Source: a virus
DNA length: 24,454 nt
Strand: one strand, 5' to 3'
IMG/VR virus record: IMGVR_UViG_3300047470_000347
Span: 1-24,454 of that record
In this document: one piece after another, positions 14,511 through 23,015 of the stretch
Numbering within the stretch: position 1 is the first letter of the stretch
How the letters are laid out: the number at the start of each line of letters is the position of its first letter
Made by a program: the position numbers and the translations under genes
The notes under the pieces: generated by a model
Databases searched by the model: none
What the model saw: the letters and a program-made list of their open reading frames with translations, nothing else
What the model was told of the DNA's origin: nothing

Positions 14511-14770
14511 GCAAGCAAGCGCAATCTCTTGAGATTACTGGTCATTCCGCACTGTCTGACCTGCAGTCCGACATAGCGCAGTTTGAGTGGCTCCGATCCC
14601 TGATGTGGGCAATCAAACACGAAGCAAAGAATGACCGGCCTGGATCAATGAAGGTCATCAAGGATCTTGCCGATATCGGCAACTACCTTGCCGAGGACAG
14701 GGCGTTCACTTTGGATGAGGTCTGCAAACGCCTTGAGAACGATCTCGACACTATCGGGGGTGTGCAATGA
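14507..14770 (+). CDS. Early-operon small helical protein A (87 aa)
   Basis: Function unknown. It overlaps the preceding and following genes by 4 bases (ATGA), so it is translationally coupled. It shares a pattern with the next gene's product: WLRSLMWAIKHEAKN ... DIGNYLAED here against WLGALMRAIKASIVN ... AIGQYIAES there, with similar spacing. The two are probably diverged duplicates. The predicted fold is all-helical with an acidic C-terminus (LDEVCKRLENDLDTI). It is a candidate for a small regulatory or replication-accessory protein, given its place upstream of primase and helicase. Confidence 0.75.
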   Translation: MSKQAQSLEITGHSALSDLQSDIAQFEWLRSLMWAIKHEAKNDRPGSMKVIKDLADIGNYLAEDRAFTLDEVCKRLENDLDTIGGVQ

Positions 14771-15027
14771 GCGCCAAGCATCCTGCAATTGAACTTCGTG
14801 AGATCGCCGCTGAAGCGCTCTTTCAAGCATCTTGCGACAAGGAAAACATCAAATGGCTTGGAGCCCTGATGCGAGCAATCAAAGCCAGCATTGTCAATGG
14901 CAGTGAACATGACGCTGTCGCACTCGCTGCAATTGGTCAGTACATCGCGGAAAGCTCGATGGCCGCAGCAGAGGAAAGCGAAACCAGCTTGAAAGAGAAG
15001 CTGGAAGTTCTGGAGGTTGCGCAATGA
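14767..15027 (+). CDS. Early-operon small helical protein B (86 aa)
   Basis: Function unknown. It is the apparent paralogue of the preceding gene's product, with shared WLxxLMxAIK and IGxYxAE blocks at similar spacing. It has a polar, Glu-rich C-terminal helix (AAAEESETSLKEKLEVLEVAQ) that could form a coiled coil. Starts and stops overlap both neighbours by 4 bases. No catalytic motif is visible. Confidence 0.75.
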   Translation: MSAKHPAIELREIAAEALFQASCDKENIKWLGALMRAIKASIVNGSEHDAVALAAIGQYIAESSMAAAEESETSLKEKLEVLEVAQ

Positions 15028-15602
15028 ATACCTCTCGCAAAATCAGCTCTCAGGCTCCTGAACGCTCAATCAAACAATCACCCAAGAAACTCCGGGCTGG
15101 GTCGGGCAAGTTGCGCGGCAAGCCGGCGCTCAAACTGCGGGTACACCAACTCCCATTCGTAGGTCGCGACCACGAAAACAAAAGTGACAGCTCCATTTGC
15201 TTTTGGGATGTGCCCATGACTGGTGGCTATAGCGGTGGCTGCGATACAGGGCGAGAAATCGCGCTCATGTATTTGGCTTACCTGAGAGAAATCCAAGTAA
15301 ACCCTGGAGCCGATAACGGATCGGCTGCTAGCGATTTGACCCGCATTCTGCGTGACATCTCTGGAAAAGTACCAGCCGATGAGCAGGAGCGAGATTCGAG
15401 TCGCGGACAAATGGTCGGGTTTGCTAGCGAGATCAATCGCTTTCTGATTGGAGCAATCGGCGCCGGACTCGGCAGCGACTTCTTCGACAACTTCGACTGG
15501 AAAGCTTCGACTGATCTGGCGAACGAAGGGCTTATTCCAGCACCTCTGCGTGTTGATCAGATAGCGCCACCTACCATTCCCGCGACCCGCAAAAGGGCCT
15601 GA
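15024..15602 (+). CDS. Early-operon unknown protein (192 aa)
   Basis: The N-terminal 40 residues are basic and rich in Ser/Lys/Arg (SRKISSQAPERSIKQSPKKLRAGSGKLRGKPALKLRVHQ), like a nucleic-acid-binding tail. The rest is a globular domain with CFWDVPMTGGYSGGCDTGREIALMYLAYLRE and FLIGAIGAGLGSDFFDNFDW. The centre recalls conserved unknown proteins from Pseudomonas prophage early operons, but I cannot name a family. It overlaps the previous gene by 4 bases and is followed 2 nt later by the next one. Confidence 0.7.
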   Translation: MNTSRKISSQAPERSIKQSPKKLRAGSGKLRGKPALKLRVHQLPFVGRDHENKSDSSICFWDVPMTGGYSGGCDTGREIALMYLAYLREIQVNPGADNGSAASDLTRILRDISGKVPADEQERDSSRGQMVGFASEINRFLIGAIGAGLGSDFFDNFDWKASTDLANEGLIPAPLRVDQIAPPTIPATRKRA

Positions 15603-15604
15603 CC

Positions 15605-15913
15605 ATGACCAACTTTCAACAGCGCCTTGTTGCGCTGACGGGATCGGCTTGCCCGAAAAAAGTCACCGAGCTGTTCTACGTCACCCACCCCAAAGCGCCG
15701 AAACCGCTTATGGGGCCGTTCCTGACTGAGGCCGACGCCGAATGCGGACGCGTAGTTATGCGTAGTCCTGGAGCGCTGGTGACATCGAGCCAGGTTGAAT
15801 CCGTGGATGAGCCGACCTACTGGCGCTGCATGAACAATGGGGCAATCGCCCGGGTGTTCGCTGGTGCAGAACCTTCACAGCCAATCACCGTGGAGGCACT
15901 GCCATGTCCGTGA
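15605..15913 (+). CDS. Early-operon unknown protein (102 aa)
   Basis: AAAAGGG precedes the ATG. The product has a central beta-rich section (VTELFYVTHPKAPKPLMGPFLTEADAECGRVVMRSPGALV) that reads like a small domain for display or modification of another protein; no family is recognised. Its last codons overlap the start of the next gene by 10 bases, so translation is coupled. Confidence 0.65.
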   Translation: MTNFQQRLVALTGSACPKKVTELFYVTHPKAPKPLMGPFLTEADAECGRVVMRSPGALVTSSQVESVDEPTYWRCMNNGAIARVFAGAEPSQPITVEALPCP

Positions 15914-16122
15914 TCCCGTTCGATCCGACGATGAGCGTGTTAGCGAAGGAGCGCCCACACATCGACGCTTGCAGCCTGAGCATGATCAAGGTTGGCCTGG
16001 ATCATCTGATCAAGCTGCGTGATCGCGAGCAAGACCTTTTAGGCAAGGAATGCCTGGACGGCATGGTTCAGTTGCTTGCCGCAATCATGGAACGGCACAA
16101 CCCGCCGTTGGGTGCCGCATGA
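15904..16122 (+). CDS. Early-operon unknown protein (72 aa)
   Basis: This short helical protein (SLSMIKVGLDHLIKLRDREQDLLGKECLDGMVQLLAAIMERHN) lies immediately before the primase gene and overlaps it by ATGA. Amphipathic helices suggest a dimer or a partner-binding role. No family is recognised. The strict overlap with the primase suggests that it works in replication. Confidence 0.68.
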   Translation: MSVIPFDPTMSVLAKERPHIDACSLSMIKVGLDHLIKLRDREQDLLGKECLDGMVQLLAAIMERHNPPLGAA

Positions 16123-17000
16123 CTGACGCAGTGATCCTTTTCCGCGAAGCGCTCCAAGCTGTCTATGGGCAGCTCGACTGGCTTCCCGTGCCAGACGGAG
16201 CCATTCACCGGTTCCGCGTCCCGGAGGACAAGCCGGGCACTGTCAATGGTTGGTACGTCCTGTATCTGGACGGTATCGCCTCAGGTGCTTTCGGCAGTTG
16301 GAAGGCCGGTGCTACCAGCACCTGGTGTAGTCGTGAGCCGGTGGACGCTCGCGAAGCCGCGCAAATTCGCGATCGAGTTGACCAAGCTCGATGCCAGCGC
16401 AAGGCCGAGCAACTTCAGCGCCAGCAGAAGGCCGCTGAACTGGCCGGCCACTGGTGGCGGAATGCGCGCCGCGCCGCTCCAGATCATCCGTACCTGGTCG
16501 CCAAAGCAGTGCGCCCTCATGGCCTGCGCCAGCGAGGAACTGACCTACTTATCCCGCTGTACTTGGATGGCCTCCTGATCAACCTGCAAAGGATCGCCCC
16601 GGATGGTGCCAAGCGCTTCTTACCCGGCGGTCGCGTGAAGGGCACTTATTCCCCGCTGGGGATCATCGAGCCCGGCTCCGTGCTCTGCATCTGCGAGGGG
16701 TGGGCGACGGCCGCCAGTCTCCACCAACACGGCGGCTACGTCGTTGCCGCTGCCATGAACGCGGGCAACCTGATCTCGGCTGCTATGGGTCTGCGTTCCC
16801 GCTACCCGGGCCAGCCAATCGTTATCGCCGGCGACGACGACCGGTTCACTGATGGCAACCCAGGACGCAAAGCGGCGAATGCTGCAGCGGCGGCCGTGGG
16901 CGGCCAGGTGGCGTTCCCGGAATGGCCAGAAGGCGTACCCGATGACCTCACAGACTTCAACGACCTCGCAAACTGGAAGCTCGCAAATGGCCAAGCCTGA
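16119..17000 (+). CDS. TOPRIM-domain DNA primase
   Basis: This 293-residue protein has an N-terminal module typical of phage/island primases (VPDGAIHRFRVPEDKPGTVNGWYVLYLDGIASGAFGSWK, about 24-62), a charged helix (80-115) and a C-terminal TOPRIM domain. The TOPRIM signature is visible: CEGWATAASL with E193, and AGDDDRF with D239-D241. Such proteins make RNA primers for replication of the element. There is no zinc-finger CHC2 motif; short primases of this family often lack it. The start at 16119 overlaps the previous stop (ATGA), and the stop overlaps the helicase start by 14 nt, so primase and helicase are one coupled pair. Confidence 0.88.
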   Translation: MTDAVILFREALQAVYGQLDWLPVPDGAIHRFRVPEDKPGTVNGWYVLYLDGIASGAFGSWKAGATSTWCSREPVDAREAAQIRDRVDQARCQRKAEQLQRQQKAAELAGHWWRNARRAAPDHPYLVAKAVRPHGLRQRGTDLLIPLYLDGLLINLQRIAPDGAKRFLPGGRVKGTYSPLGIIEPGSVLCICEGWATAASLHQHGGYVVAAAMNAGNLISAAMGLRSRYPGQPIVIAGDDDRFTDGNPGRKAANAAAAAVGGQVAFPEWPEGVPDDLTDFNDLANWKLANGQA

Positions 17001-18783
17001 CACCAACGTGATCAACCTTCGGCCTGATGCGGCGGCCATTGCGCCTGAACGACCTTGCTGGGCCGTGTACGAGCAATGGGTAATCAACGAGAAAGGCCGG
17101 AAGCTTCGCCCTGGCGTTTACTGGCACGGCTTCAAGCGCGCCTCAGATCAAGACGACGTTGAGGGCGATGGTGGCGACCGCGCCATCATTGATGAATGGA
17201 TCTCCAGCCCCGTCAAGGTTGTGGCTCGCACAACCAACAGCGATGACGGTAGTGAAGGCCGTTTACTCCGCATGGTCACCGACAACGGTGTGAAGGATTG
17301 GATCATTGCGATGGAGGTATTCGGAGGCAGCGGCGAGGAAGCCAGGCGAGCGCTGTTCTCCATGGGGGTAATCATTTCCCTCAAGAAGCGCAGTCAGTTC
17401 ATGGAGTACCTGCTCGAGCAGCGCCCAACCGAAGTTTTCGTCACCACGAGCCGGCCCGGCTGGCACGAGTCGGGGGCGTTTGTTTTGCCTGGGCGCACCA
17501 TCGGGAGTGACACGGTTCGCTACCAAGCCAGCAGCCAAACGCAGAACCTGTTTAAGACGAAGGGCGACCTGGCCACCTGGCAACTGGAGGTCGCGGCCAA
17601 GTGTGCCGGCAACCCCGTACTGACACTTTCCATCGGCTGCGCGCTGGCTGGGCCGCTATTGAGTCTAGTCGGCGTTCTCGGCGGAGGTGTTCACCTCGTA
17701 GGTGACAGCTCGAGCGGCAAGTCATTGGTTCAGTTGGTCGGTTCTTCGGTATGGGGTGACCCCGGCGTATTCGCGGCATCGTGGGACATGACCAAGGGCG
17801 GCTTGGAGATTGAGGCGTCATCACGAAACGACACCCTCCTCCCCTTGGATGAAATCAAGCGCGCCGACCCCAAACGCGTTCAAGAAATGGCCTATGCGCT
17901 GGCAAACGGGCAAGGCAAAGGCACGATGACCCGGGAGCGCGAAGGCAGAGCCAAGCTGAATTGGCGCCTGCTCGCACTTTCAAGCGGCGAGCGTTCTCTT
18001 TCCGAACACGCTGCGATCTCAGGTAACGCTGCGCACGCCGGCGCCGAGTTACGCATGGTCGACGTGAACGCGGGCACTCGCACCCATCGCGCCTTTGACG
18101 AACTGCACGGACTTGAGGGTGCGGACTTCCACCGCCAACTGACTGTTGCCGTCACTCGTAGCCATGGCCATGTCGGGCCGGCTTTCGTTGAGCGACTACT
18201 GGCTAGTGATGATCGTCCAGGGTTACTGGAGGACTTCGCCAAAGTGCGCGCCACATTCGCTGAAGACAACGCACAGGCAGGGCGAGTCGCCGACCGTTTT
18301 GCGGTAATCGCGCTGGCTTGCGAAATGGCAATCGCATACAGGCTGCTCCCATGGCCTGAAGGCAGCGCCCTGGCGGACTGCCAACTGCTGTATCGCGAAT
18401 GGCTCAACCGAGTAGGCAGCGGCAACGCGGAGGATCGCCAGATCTTGTCCGGCATTCTCGACTTCATCGATCGACACGGCAGCAGCCGATTCTCCGATGT
18501 TGGTGAAGGCCAGTCAGAGGCGAAGGTATCCAATCGAGCTGGCTATTGGGAAATGTCAGGCACCAAGCGGCTACACCTGTTCAACAAGTCGGCCCTGGTC
18601 GAAGCCGCTCATGGATATGGCATGAGTCGCATCGTCAAGGCTCTCGAGAGTGCCGGAGCCCTTGCCAAGCGCGATTCCGACAAGAAGCGCCATACCAAGA
18701 AATACCGACTTCCAGGGGGCGGGACTAGCGGCCTGTACGTAGTCGACTCAGAAGCCCTGGATCGTGAGGCACTCGGCCAATGA
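16987..18783 (+). CDS. DUF927-family helicase-like replication ATPase
   Basis: This 598-residue protein has a DUF927 domain at about residues 25-310. It contains a Walker A motif GDSSSGKS (239-246) and Walker B-like LLPLDEI (284-290), followed by a sensor-type region (LNWRLLALSSGERSL) and a C-terminal winged-helix-like tail. This family acts as the replicative helicase or loader paired with TOPRIM primases in phages and satellites. The ATG at 16987 begins inside the end of the primase gene; a longer frame from 16852 overlapping the primase is rejected. The C-terminal end is adjacent to the iteron cluster, which would be its likely origin, by analogy with the P4 alpha protein. Confidence 0.9.
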   Translation: MAKPDTNVINLRPDAAAIAPERPCWAVYEQWVINEKGRKLRPGVYWHGFKRASDQDDVEGDGGDRAIIDEWISSPVKVVARTTNSDDGSEGRLLRMVTDNGVKDWIIAMEVFGGSGEEARRALFSMGVIISLKKRSQFMEYLLEQRPTEVFVTTSRPGWHESGAFVLPGRTIGSDTVRYQASSQTQNLFKTKGDLATWQLEVAAKCAGNPVLTLSIGCALAGPLLSLVGVLGGGVHLVGDSSSGKSLVQLVGSSVWGDPGVFAASWDMTKGGLEIEASSRNDTLLPLDEIKRADPKRVQEMAYALANGQGKGTMTREREGRAKLNWRLLALSSGERSLSEHAAISGNAAHAGAELRMVDVNAGTRTHRAFDELHGLEGADFHRQLTVAVTRSHGHVGPAFVERLLASDDRPGLLEDFAKVRATFAEDNAQAGRVADRFAVIALACEMAIAYRLLPWPEGSALADCQLLYREWLNRVGSGNAEDRQILSGILDFIDRHGSSRFSDVGEGQSEAKVSNRAGYWEMSGTKRLHLFNKSALVEAAHGYGMSRIVKALESAGALAKRDSDKKRHTKKYRLPGGGTSGLYVVDSEALDREALGQ

Positions 18784-19136
18784 CCAATCTTCGCCTCCCC
18801 ATTCAGCCAAATTCTGGTAGCGGCTCTGTTCCCACCAATTTTCGCAGTGGGAACAAGTGTGAACGCCTGGAGCCCTTGCCGGCGGGGCTCGTTCCCCCGG
18901 TTCCCACTGTTCCCACCGTTTTCAGAATCACAGAAACACATTGTGGTGATCGTGCTGAGAACCCTCGATTCCAATCCCTCGTTTTCAACATGTTGCATCG
19001 AGCAATTGGAAAAAGTGGTGGGAACAGTGGGAACGGTGGGAACAGCCAGATAGGCCGTGGCCTGCGAGCGTTCCCACTAATACAGAGAGGTGTGAACAGG
19101 TGGGAACACAAACCTGTTCTGGAGAACCAGCCATGA
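18780..19136 (+). CDS. Possible coupled reading frame running through the iterons (118 aa)
   Basis: The frame starts in an ATGA overlap with the helicase stop and ends in an ATGA overlap with the next gene's start (19133), exactly as its neighbours do. This argues for translation. However, its sequence is dominated by the DNA repeats (VPPVPTVPTVF, GGNSGNGGNS), has no recognisable domain and is low in hydrophobic core residues. It may serve mainly to carry ribosomes through the origin region to the downstream gene. It is either a genuine small protein or a translated spacer. Confidence 0.4.
   Translation: MTNLRLPIQPNSGSGSVPTNFRSGNKCERLEPLPAGLVPPVPTVPTVFRITETHCGDRAENPRFQSLVFNMLHRAIGKSGGNSGNGGNSQIGRGLRAFPLIQRGVNRWEHKPVLENQP
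18827..19108. repeat. ori: Iteron cluster, candidate replication origin
   Basis: At least eleven copies of GGTGGGAACA-type repeats (RGTGKGAACR) lie in both orientations. Forward: 18846, 18856, 19017, 19026, 19035, 19089, 19099. Reverse: 18827, 18899, 18908, 19069. A weak copy is at 18891. Several are spaced by 9 or 10 bp. Phage P4 iterons bound by its alpha protein are GGTGAACAG, very close in form. The cluster directly follows the primase-helicase genes. Confidence 0.75.
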
Positions 19137-19438
19137 CAGTCCTAGGCGGCATGTTTGAGCGGCTGAGTGCGACATCTCCTCCCGAAGAACCTCAGCCAAA
19201 TACGGAAATACAGACCGAAATACGGGACACACCGACGGTGCCTCGCCACTCCCATTGGCGTGTGGTTCGAGACGGGAAAGTTCTCTGCAGCATGATCGGA
19301 GAACCCATGACAGAAGCCCAGGCGTTGCAAGAAGTCCGGTATCGCTGGCCTAGCGCTGAGGTCATGCGCCCAGAGCACAGCGGTGATTTACCACTCACAG
19401 CCGGAAACGAGAGCACCAGCACTCGTCTGCATCCATAA
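19133..19438 (+). CDS. Unknown protein after the origin (101 aa)
   Basis: GGAGAA precedes the ATG with good spacing. The N-terminal 40 residues are polar and Pro/Glu/Thr-rich. The C-terminal part contains a compact motif, SHWRVVRDGKVLCSMIGEPMTEAQALQEVRYRWPSAEV, similar in style to small proteins that follow replication genes in Pseudomonas prophages. It ends 22 nt before the acetyltransferase gene, the boundary between replication and ejection modules. Function unknown. In a typical podovirus prophage the packaging and capsid genes would be expected after this point; they are absent. Confidence 0.7.
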   Translation: MTVLGGMFERLSATSPPEEPQPNTEIQTEIRDTPTVPRHSHWRVVRDGKVLCSMIGEPMTEAQALQEVRYRWPSAEVMRPEHSGDLPLTAGNESTSTRLHP

Positions 19439-19460
19439 GTCCACACACAGGAAACATGTC

Positions 19461-19922
19461 ATGGGCATTGAAACGACTATTCGGATCTGCACGATTGCCG
19501 AGATTGAGCAGTGTGGAGCCTTACCAGAACTGCTAGCCGCCTACGGCGAAGAGTCGAGCATTTCAGAGTTAGGCGAGGTGAATCCGTGCTTTGAAACCTA
19601 CCGAGCAATGGAAGCCTCTGGTGTCCTTCATATCGTCGGCGCATTCGCACCTGGCTTGGTCGGCCTTGCGTCCTTGCTGGTGTATGGACTCCCGCACTAT
19701 TCAGGACGACGCATCTGCGCGATGGAGTCGTTCTTTGTTGCAGCAGCTGCACGCCGTGGCGGAACCGGCATCAATCTGTTGCGTGCCGCCGAGGCCCGTG
19801 CACGTGAGCTTGGGGCTACGGCCCTGATGGTCAGCGCACCAGTTGATGGGCGCCTAGCAAGCGTGCTGCCTCGTTCCGGGTACCGGGAAACCAACAGGGT
19901 ATTCCTGAAGGGGCTCGTATGA
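19461..19922 (+). CDS. GNAT-family acetyltransferase in the ejection operon
   Basis: This 153-residue protein has the GNAT fold pattern: GVLHIVGAFAPGLVGLASLLVYG (beta strands 2-4), the acetyl-CoA loop region FFVAAAARRGGTGINLLRAAEARARELGATAL (Q/RxxGxG/A variant), and a C-terminal SGYRETNRVFLK strand. The ATG at 19461 has AGGAAA 7 nt upstream; an earlier in-frame start (19383) would overlap the previous gene. Acetyltransferases occur at this place, just before internal virion protein genes, in several podoviruses. The substrate is unknown and may be a virion or host protein. Confidence 0.85.
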   Translation: MGIETTIRICTIAEIEQCGALPELLAAYGEESSISELGEVNPCFETYRAMEASGVLHIVGAFAPGLVGLASLLVYGLPHYSGRRICAMESFFVAAAARRGGTGINLLRAAEARARELGATALMVSAPVDGRLASVLPRSGYRETNRVFLKGLV

Positions 19923-20377
19923 ACGACATCACCATAGCAACGCCTTTACTCCCTGCCATGACCAGCAGCGAAGTAGAGAAAGTTCAAAGACTGGAGTCGT
20001 ACCTGCTCGGCATTGAGCAGGTAGCCATTCAGACACAACACCATTTCCATGCGGGGCTCTACTCCCGAACCATCCGCATCCCCGCCGGCGTGATGATCAC
20101 CGGCGCCCTGATCAAGATCCCCACCCTGTTGATTGTCTCCGGGCACGTCACGGTCTTCATCGGCGGCGAATCAATTGAGCTGCTGGGCTACCACATTGTC
20201 CCGGGACAGGCCGGCCGCAAGCAGGTGTTTCTAGCGCATGCCGACACTGATCTGACCATGACCTTTGCCACCCAAGCCAAGACGGTTGACGAAGCCGAGT
20301 CTGAATTCACCGATCAACCCACAGCACTCATGTCGCGTCAGCAACGCGGCGACGTGACCATCACCACTGGAGAATAA
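19919..20377 (+). CDS. Phage late-operon beta-rich protein (152 aa)
   Basis: The ATG overlaps the acetyltransferase stop (ATGA). Residues about 45-115 are beta-strand rich with regular Gly/Ile/Val spacing and a cupin-like look: HFHAGLYSRTIRIPAGVMITGALIKIPTLLIVSGHVTVFIGGESIELLGYHIVPG. The C-terminal 35 residues are polar and probably disordered. Proteins of this size and type sit between the acetyltransferase and the gp14-like gene in related podoviruses (gene order from memory). It could be a small structural or assembly protein; a metal site (HH...H) is possible but unproven. Confidence 0.75.
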   Translation: MNDITIATPLLPAMTSSEVEKVQRLESYLLGIEQVAIQTQHHFHAGLYSRTIRIPAGVMITGALIKIPTLLIVSGHVTVFIGGESIELLGYHIVPGQAGRKQVFLAHADTDLTMTFATQAKTVDEAESEFTDQPTALMSRQQRGDVTITTGE

Positions 20378-20379
20378 CC

Positions 20380-20919
20380 ATGTCTGGATATACCGCTGCT
20401 GTAGCAGCCGCCACTGCCGTTGCTGGGACGGCATATTCCGTTTACTCGACTCAACAATCCGGCAAGCAGGCACAGCTAAATGCTAACGCGCAGTCCGATC
20501 AGTCAAAGCTGGATGCGGACACTGCCTCCAGCGCCGCGGTGGTTCAAGCTAACCGCATTCGCAGGATCGCCCGCAATCAGGCGAGCGAGGCCAACGCCGC
20601 CCTAGCAGCCTCTGGCGTTGAAGTCGGCGCCGGTACCGCGGTGAACATCAACGAAGAAATCATCGGCAATGCCGAGGAAGACGCGGCGCTGACCATCTTC
20701 AACGGCCAAAACCAGAAAGCTCGTGGCTATGTGGATTCAGGCAACTACAAGCTGGCCGGGAGCCAGGCGCGTACCGCAGCCAACACGCAATCGATCGGCA
20801 CCGTGCTTTCCAGTGGAGCCCAAATTGCCAGCGGCTGGAAGGCATCCGCTAACGGTCGAAATATGCAGGGTCAAACCCAAGAACTGAACACCAATCCAGC
20901 TTGGGTGAGGAACTCCTAA
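20380..20919 (+). CDS. Internal virion / ejection protein, T7 gp14-like
   Basis: This 179-residue protein starts with a hydrophobic, Ala-rich segment (YTAAVAAATAVAGTAYSVYSTQQSGKQAQ) followed by a long polar helix (ADTASSAAVVQANRIRRIARNQASEANAALAASGVEVGAGTAVNIN). It ends in an Asn/Gln-rich tail. This is the pattern of T7 gp14-type core proteins, which enter the outer membrane and form the first part of the DNA-ejection channel. GGAGAA precedes the ATG. The stop overlaps the next start (TAATG). It is the first member of a gp14-gp15-gp16 set. Confidence 0.85.
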   Translation: MSGYTAAVAAATAVAGTAYSVYSTQQSGKQAQLNANAQSDQSKLDADTASSAAVVQANRIRRIARNQASEANAALAASGVEVGAGTAVNINEEIIGNAEEDAALTIFNGQNQKARGYVDSGNYKLAGSQARTAANTQSIGTVLSSGAQIASGWKASANGRNMQGQTQELNTNPAWVRNS

Positions 20920-23015
20920 TGGCACAAATCCCACTCGGCCCGGGCGTTCGCGTAATGCCCGAAGCAACTCAGAACCGCGTGATCACTCCAGATCCAAACA
21001 CGCTGAATCGAGGCGCGCAGCAGATAGCAGGCGCTGTTCAAAATGTGGCGTTGTCCCAACTTGATCAGCAAAACAGAGAAAGCCGCGAGCTTGCCAAGGT
21101 CAAAGTTAGCAATGCTCTGCTGGATTACGAAAGTCAGCTCGACACAGGTGTAAACGAGCTCAGCGGAAAACTGAAAACTCTGGAAGTCCAGCCAGAGCAA
21201 GGTGAATCAAGCTACCAGCAGTTCGTGAGCAAGCTAGAACCCCCCAAAGTCTTTGGTTTAGATATCGTAGACCAGGAGCACTTGAGTCTTGCCATGCGCA
21301 AGATGCAAGCCAGCAAACTTCAACAGATCCAAGGATCTGTGACTGAGGCGCGTACGGGAGTCGCGAAAACCGAATTACGCTCTAGGTTCGATCTGCTTGA
21401 GACCGCCGCGGCCAGGCCTGATGCTGATTTGGGGACGATATTCAACAGAGCGCGCGCCGAAGGCGTGCAGGCCGTCGGCCGTGGTGCTTATGGCATAGAC
21501 GGCTGGGACATGGAGATGCGCAATTTTGAACAATCTGCGTACTCAGCCAACGCCCTGGCCCGCATCCACAACGCGGAGAACGACCCTCAGCAACTCCAGC
21601 AGGTTCAGCATGACCTGGCCAACTGGGATGACGGCCCTTACGCATCACTGACACTCAAAAACCGTGAAAGCCTGATCAAGACCCTGAACCCGCTACTTGA
21701 TCGGAGCATTGGCGTAACAGCCGGTCAGCAAGCAATCCAGCAGGTAGCCAGTGGTAGCAACCAGCTCTTCTCAGCAATGGTTCAAGCCGAAAGTGGTGGC
21801 CGTCAGCTTGATGATGCTGGAGCTCCAATCACGTCGAGCCGTGGCGCGGTTGGCATTGCTCAGGTAATGCCCAGCACCGGCCCAGAAGCTGCCAAAGCCG
21901 CAGGTCTGCCATGGGATGAGCAGCGCTTCAAAACAGACGCGAGTTACAACCGATCTCTGGGAGAGGCTTATTTCGGCAAGCTGCTCCAGTCGTTTGATGG
22001 CTCGGAAGCATTGGCAGTTGCGGCTTACAACGCGGGGCCTGGCAAAGTCCAGGAATGGGTCAAGCAGATCGGCGATCCCCGGAAGGGAGAGATCAGTGAA
22101 GCCGACTTCATTGACCGTATTCCTTTCCAGGAAACGAAGGATTACACCCATAAGGTCATGAACAGTGCAGGGCGAGATGCGGAACCTACGTTCGGGCCCA
22201 TTGCGCAGACGATTGACGCTCGCAGCGACTTGACTCAAGAACAGAAGCGCATAGCGATCGCCGATGCTCGCGACCGGTTCAATTGGCAGCAGGATAAGGT
22301 GAAGCAAGAGCACGTCCAAAACCAAGGGCAGGCTTGGGACTTCTTGCTGAAAGGGAACAGGTGGCAAGACATCGACGCGGACGTATGGGCGAAGCTGCCG
22401 GCGAAAGACCGAAAGCAGCTCATGGGCTACCGGCCGAATCAGCAAACCGATCCTGAGGTATATACCCACGCCAGGGATCTCATCGCCAGTGGCAATGAAG
22501 TCAACCTACTCGACATGCGCGACAAGCTGAGCAACGAGGACTTCACACGCCTCACCGACCTACAAATCAAACGCCTCACCGGCGGCCCAGCCGCAACGGC
22601 CTCCATCTCCACGAGCACGGCTCTGTTTAACGACGCCCTGCGTAATGCTGGCATGCCTTCCAGCCCTAAGCCTGGATCAGCAGTAGCCAAGCAAGTGGCA
22701 ACAGCACGCCGTTATGTGGATGACCAAATACGTGGCCTTGAAGCACAGCAGGCCAAAAAAGCCACCCACGAGCAGGTGCAGCAGATCGTCGATCACGCCT
22801 TCATTGAAGGAACGGTTGAAGGGTCGGGAGTGTTCGGTTTCTTCACCGATAAGCAGCGCGCGTTTGAGCGAAAGCCTGGTGACAACGTTCGGGTCACGGA
22901 CATCAAGCAGATTCCCGCAGATGAGCACGAGCAGATTACAGCGGCGCTCAAACGCCACGGCCGCACTGTGACTGATGCCGAGATTCTCAAACTGTTCAAT
23001 GAGGCCAACCAATGA
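20919..23015 (+). CDS. Ejection protein with lytic transglycosylase domain, T7 gp15/gp16-like
   Basis: This 698-residue protein has an N-terminal Gln-rich helical part (about 1-270) and an SLT (soluble lytic transglycosylase) domain at about 280-385. The catalytic Glu291 lies in AMVQAESGGRQ, with downstream signatures SRGAVGIAQVMPSTG, EAYFGKLLQ and ALAVAAYNAGPGKVQEW. A long helical C-terminal part follows. It would cut peptidoglycan locally so that the ejection tube can cross the periplasm. The start at 20919 has GAGGAA upstream; an earlier in-frame ATG at 20901 is rejected for lack of a ribosome site. In T7 this enzyme domain sits on gp16; here it is on the middle protein. The stop overlaps the next start (ATGA). 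Confidence 0.9.
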   Translation: MAQIPLGPGVRVMPEATQNRVITPDPNTLNRGAQQIAGAVQNVALSQLDQQNRESRELAKVKVSNALLDYESQLDTGVNELSGKLKTLEVQPEQGESSYQQFVSKLEPPKVFGLDIVDQEHLSLAMRKMQASKLQQIQGSVTEARTGVAKTELRSRFDLLETAAARPDADLGTIFNRARAEGVQAVGRGAYGIDGWDMEMRNFEQSAYSANALARIHNAENDPQQLQQVQHDLANWDDGPYASLTLKNRESLIKTLNPLLDRSIGVTAGQQAIQQVASGSNQLFSAMVQAESGGRQLDDAGAPITSSRGAVGIAQVMPSTGPEAAKAAGLPWDEQRFKTDASYNRSLGEAYFGKLLQSFDGSEALAVAAYNAGPGKVQEWVKQIGDPRKGEISEADFIDRIPFQETKDYTHKVMNSAGRDAEPTFGPIAQTIDARSDLTQEQKRIAIADARDRFNWQQDKVKQEHVQNQGQAWDFLLKGNRWQDIDADVWAKLPAKDRKQLMGYRPNQQTDPEVYTHARDLIASGNEVNLLDMRDKLSNEDFTRLTDLQIKRLTGGPAATASISTSTALFNDALRNAGMPSSPKPGSAVAKQVATARRYVDDQIRGLEAQQAKKATHEQVQQIVDHAFIEGTVEGSGVFGFFTDKQRAFERKPGDNVRVTDIKQIPADEHEQITAALKRHGRTVTDAEILKLFNEANQ

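Noticed and set aside
17892-18533. Reverse-strand frame of 213 codons opposite the DUF927 gene
   Set aside because: Ser/Arg/Pro-rich low-complexity translation typical of antisense frames; the forward gene is certain.
21771-22469. Reverse-strand frame of 232 codons opposite the transglycosylase gene
   Set aside because: Antisense to a clear SLT domain; no independent support.
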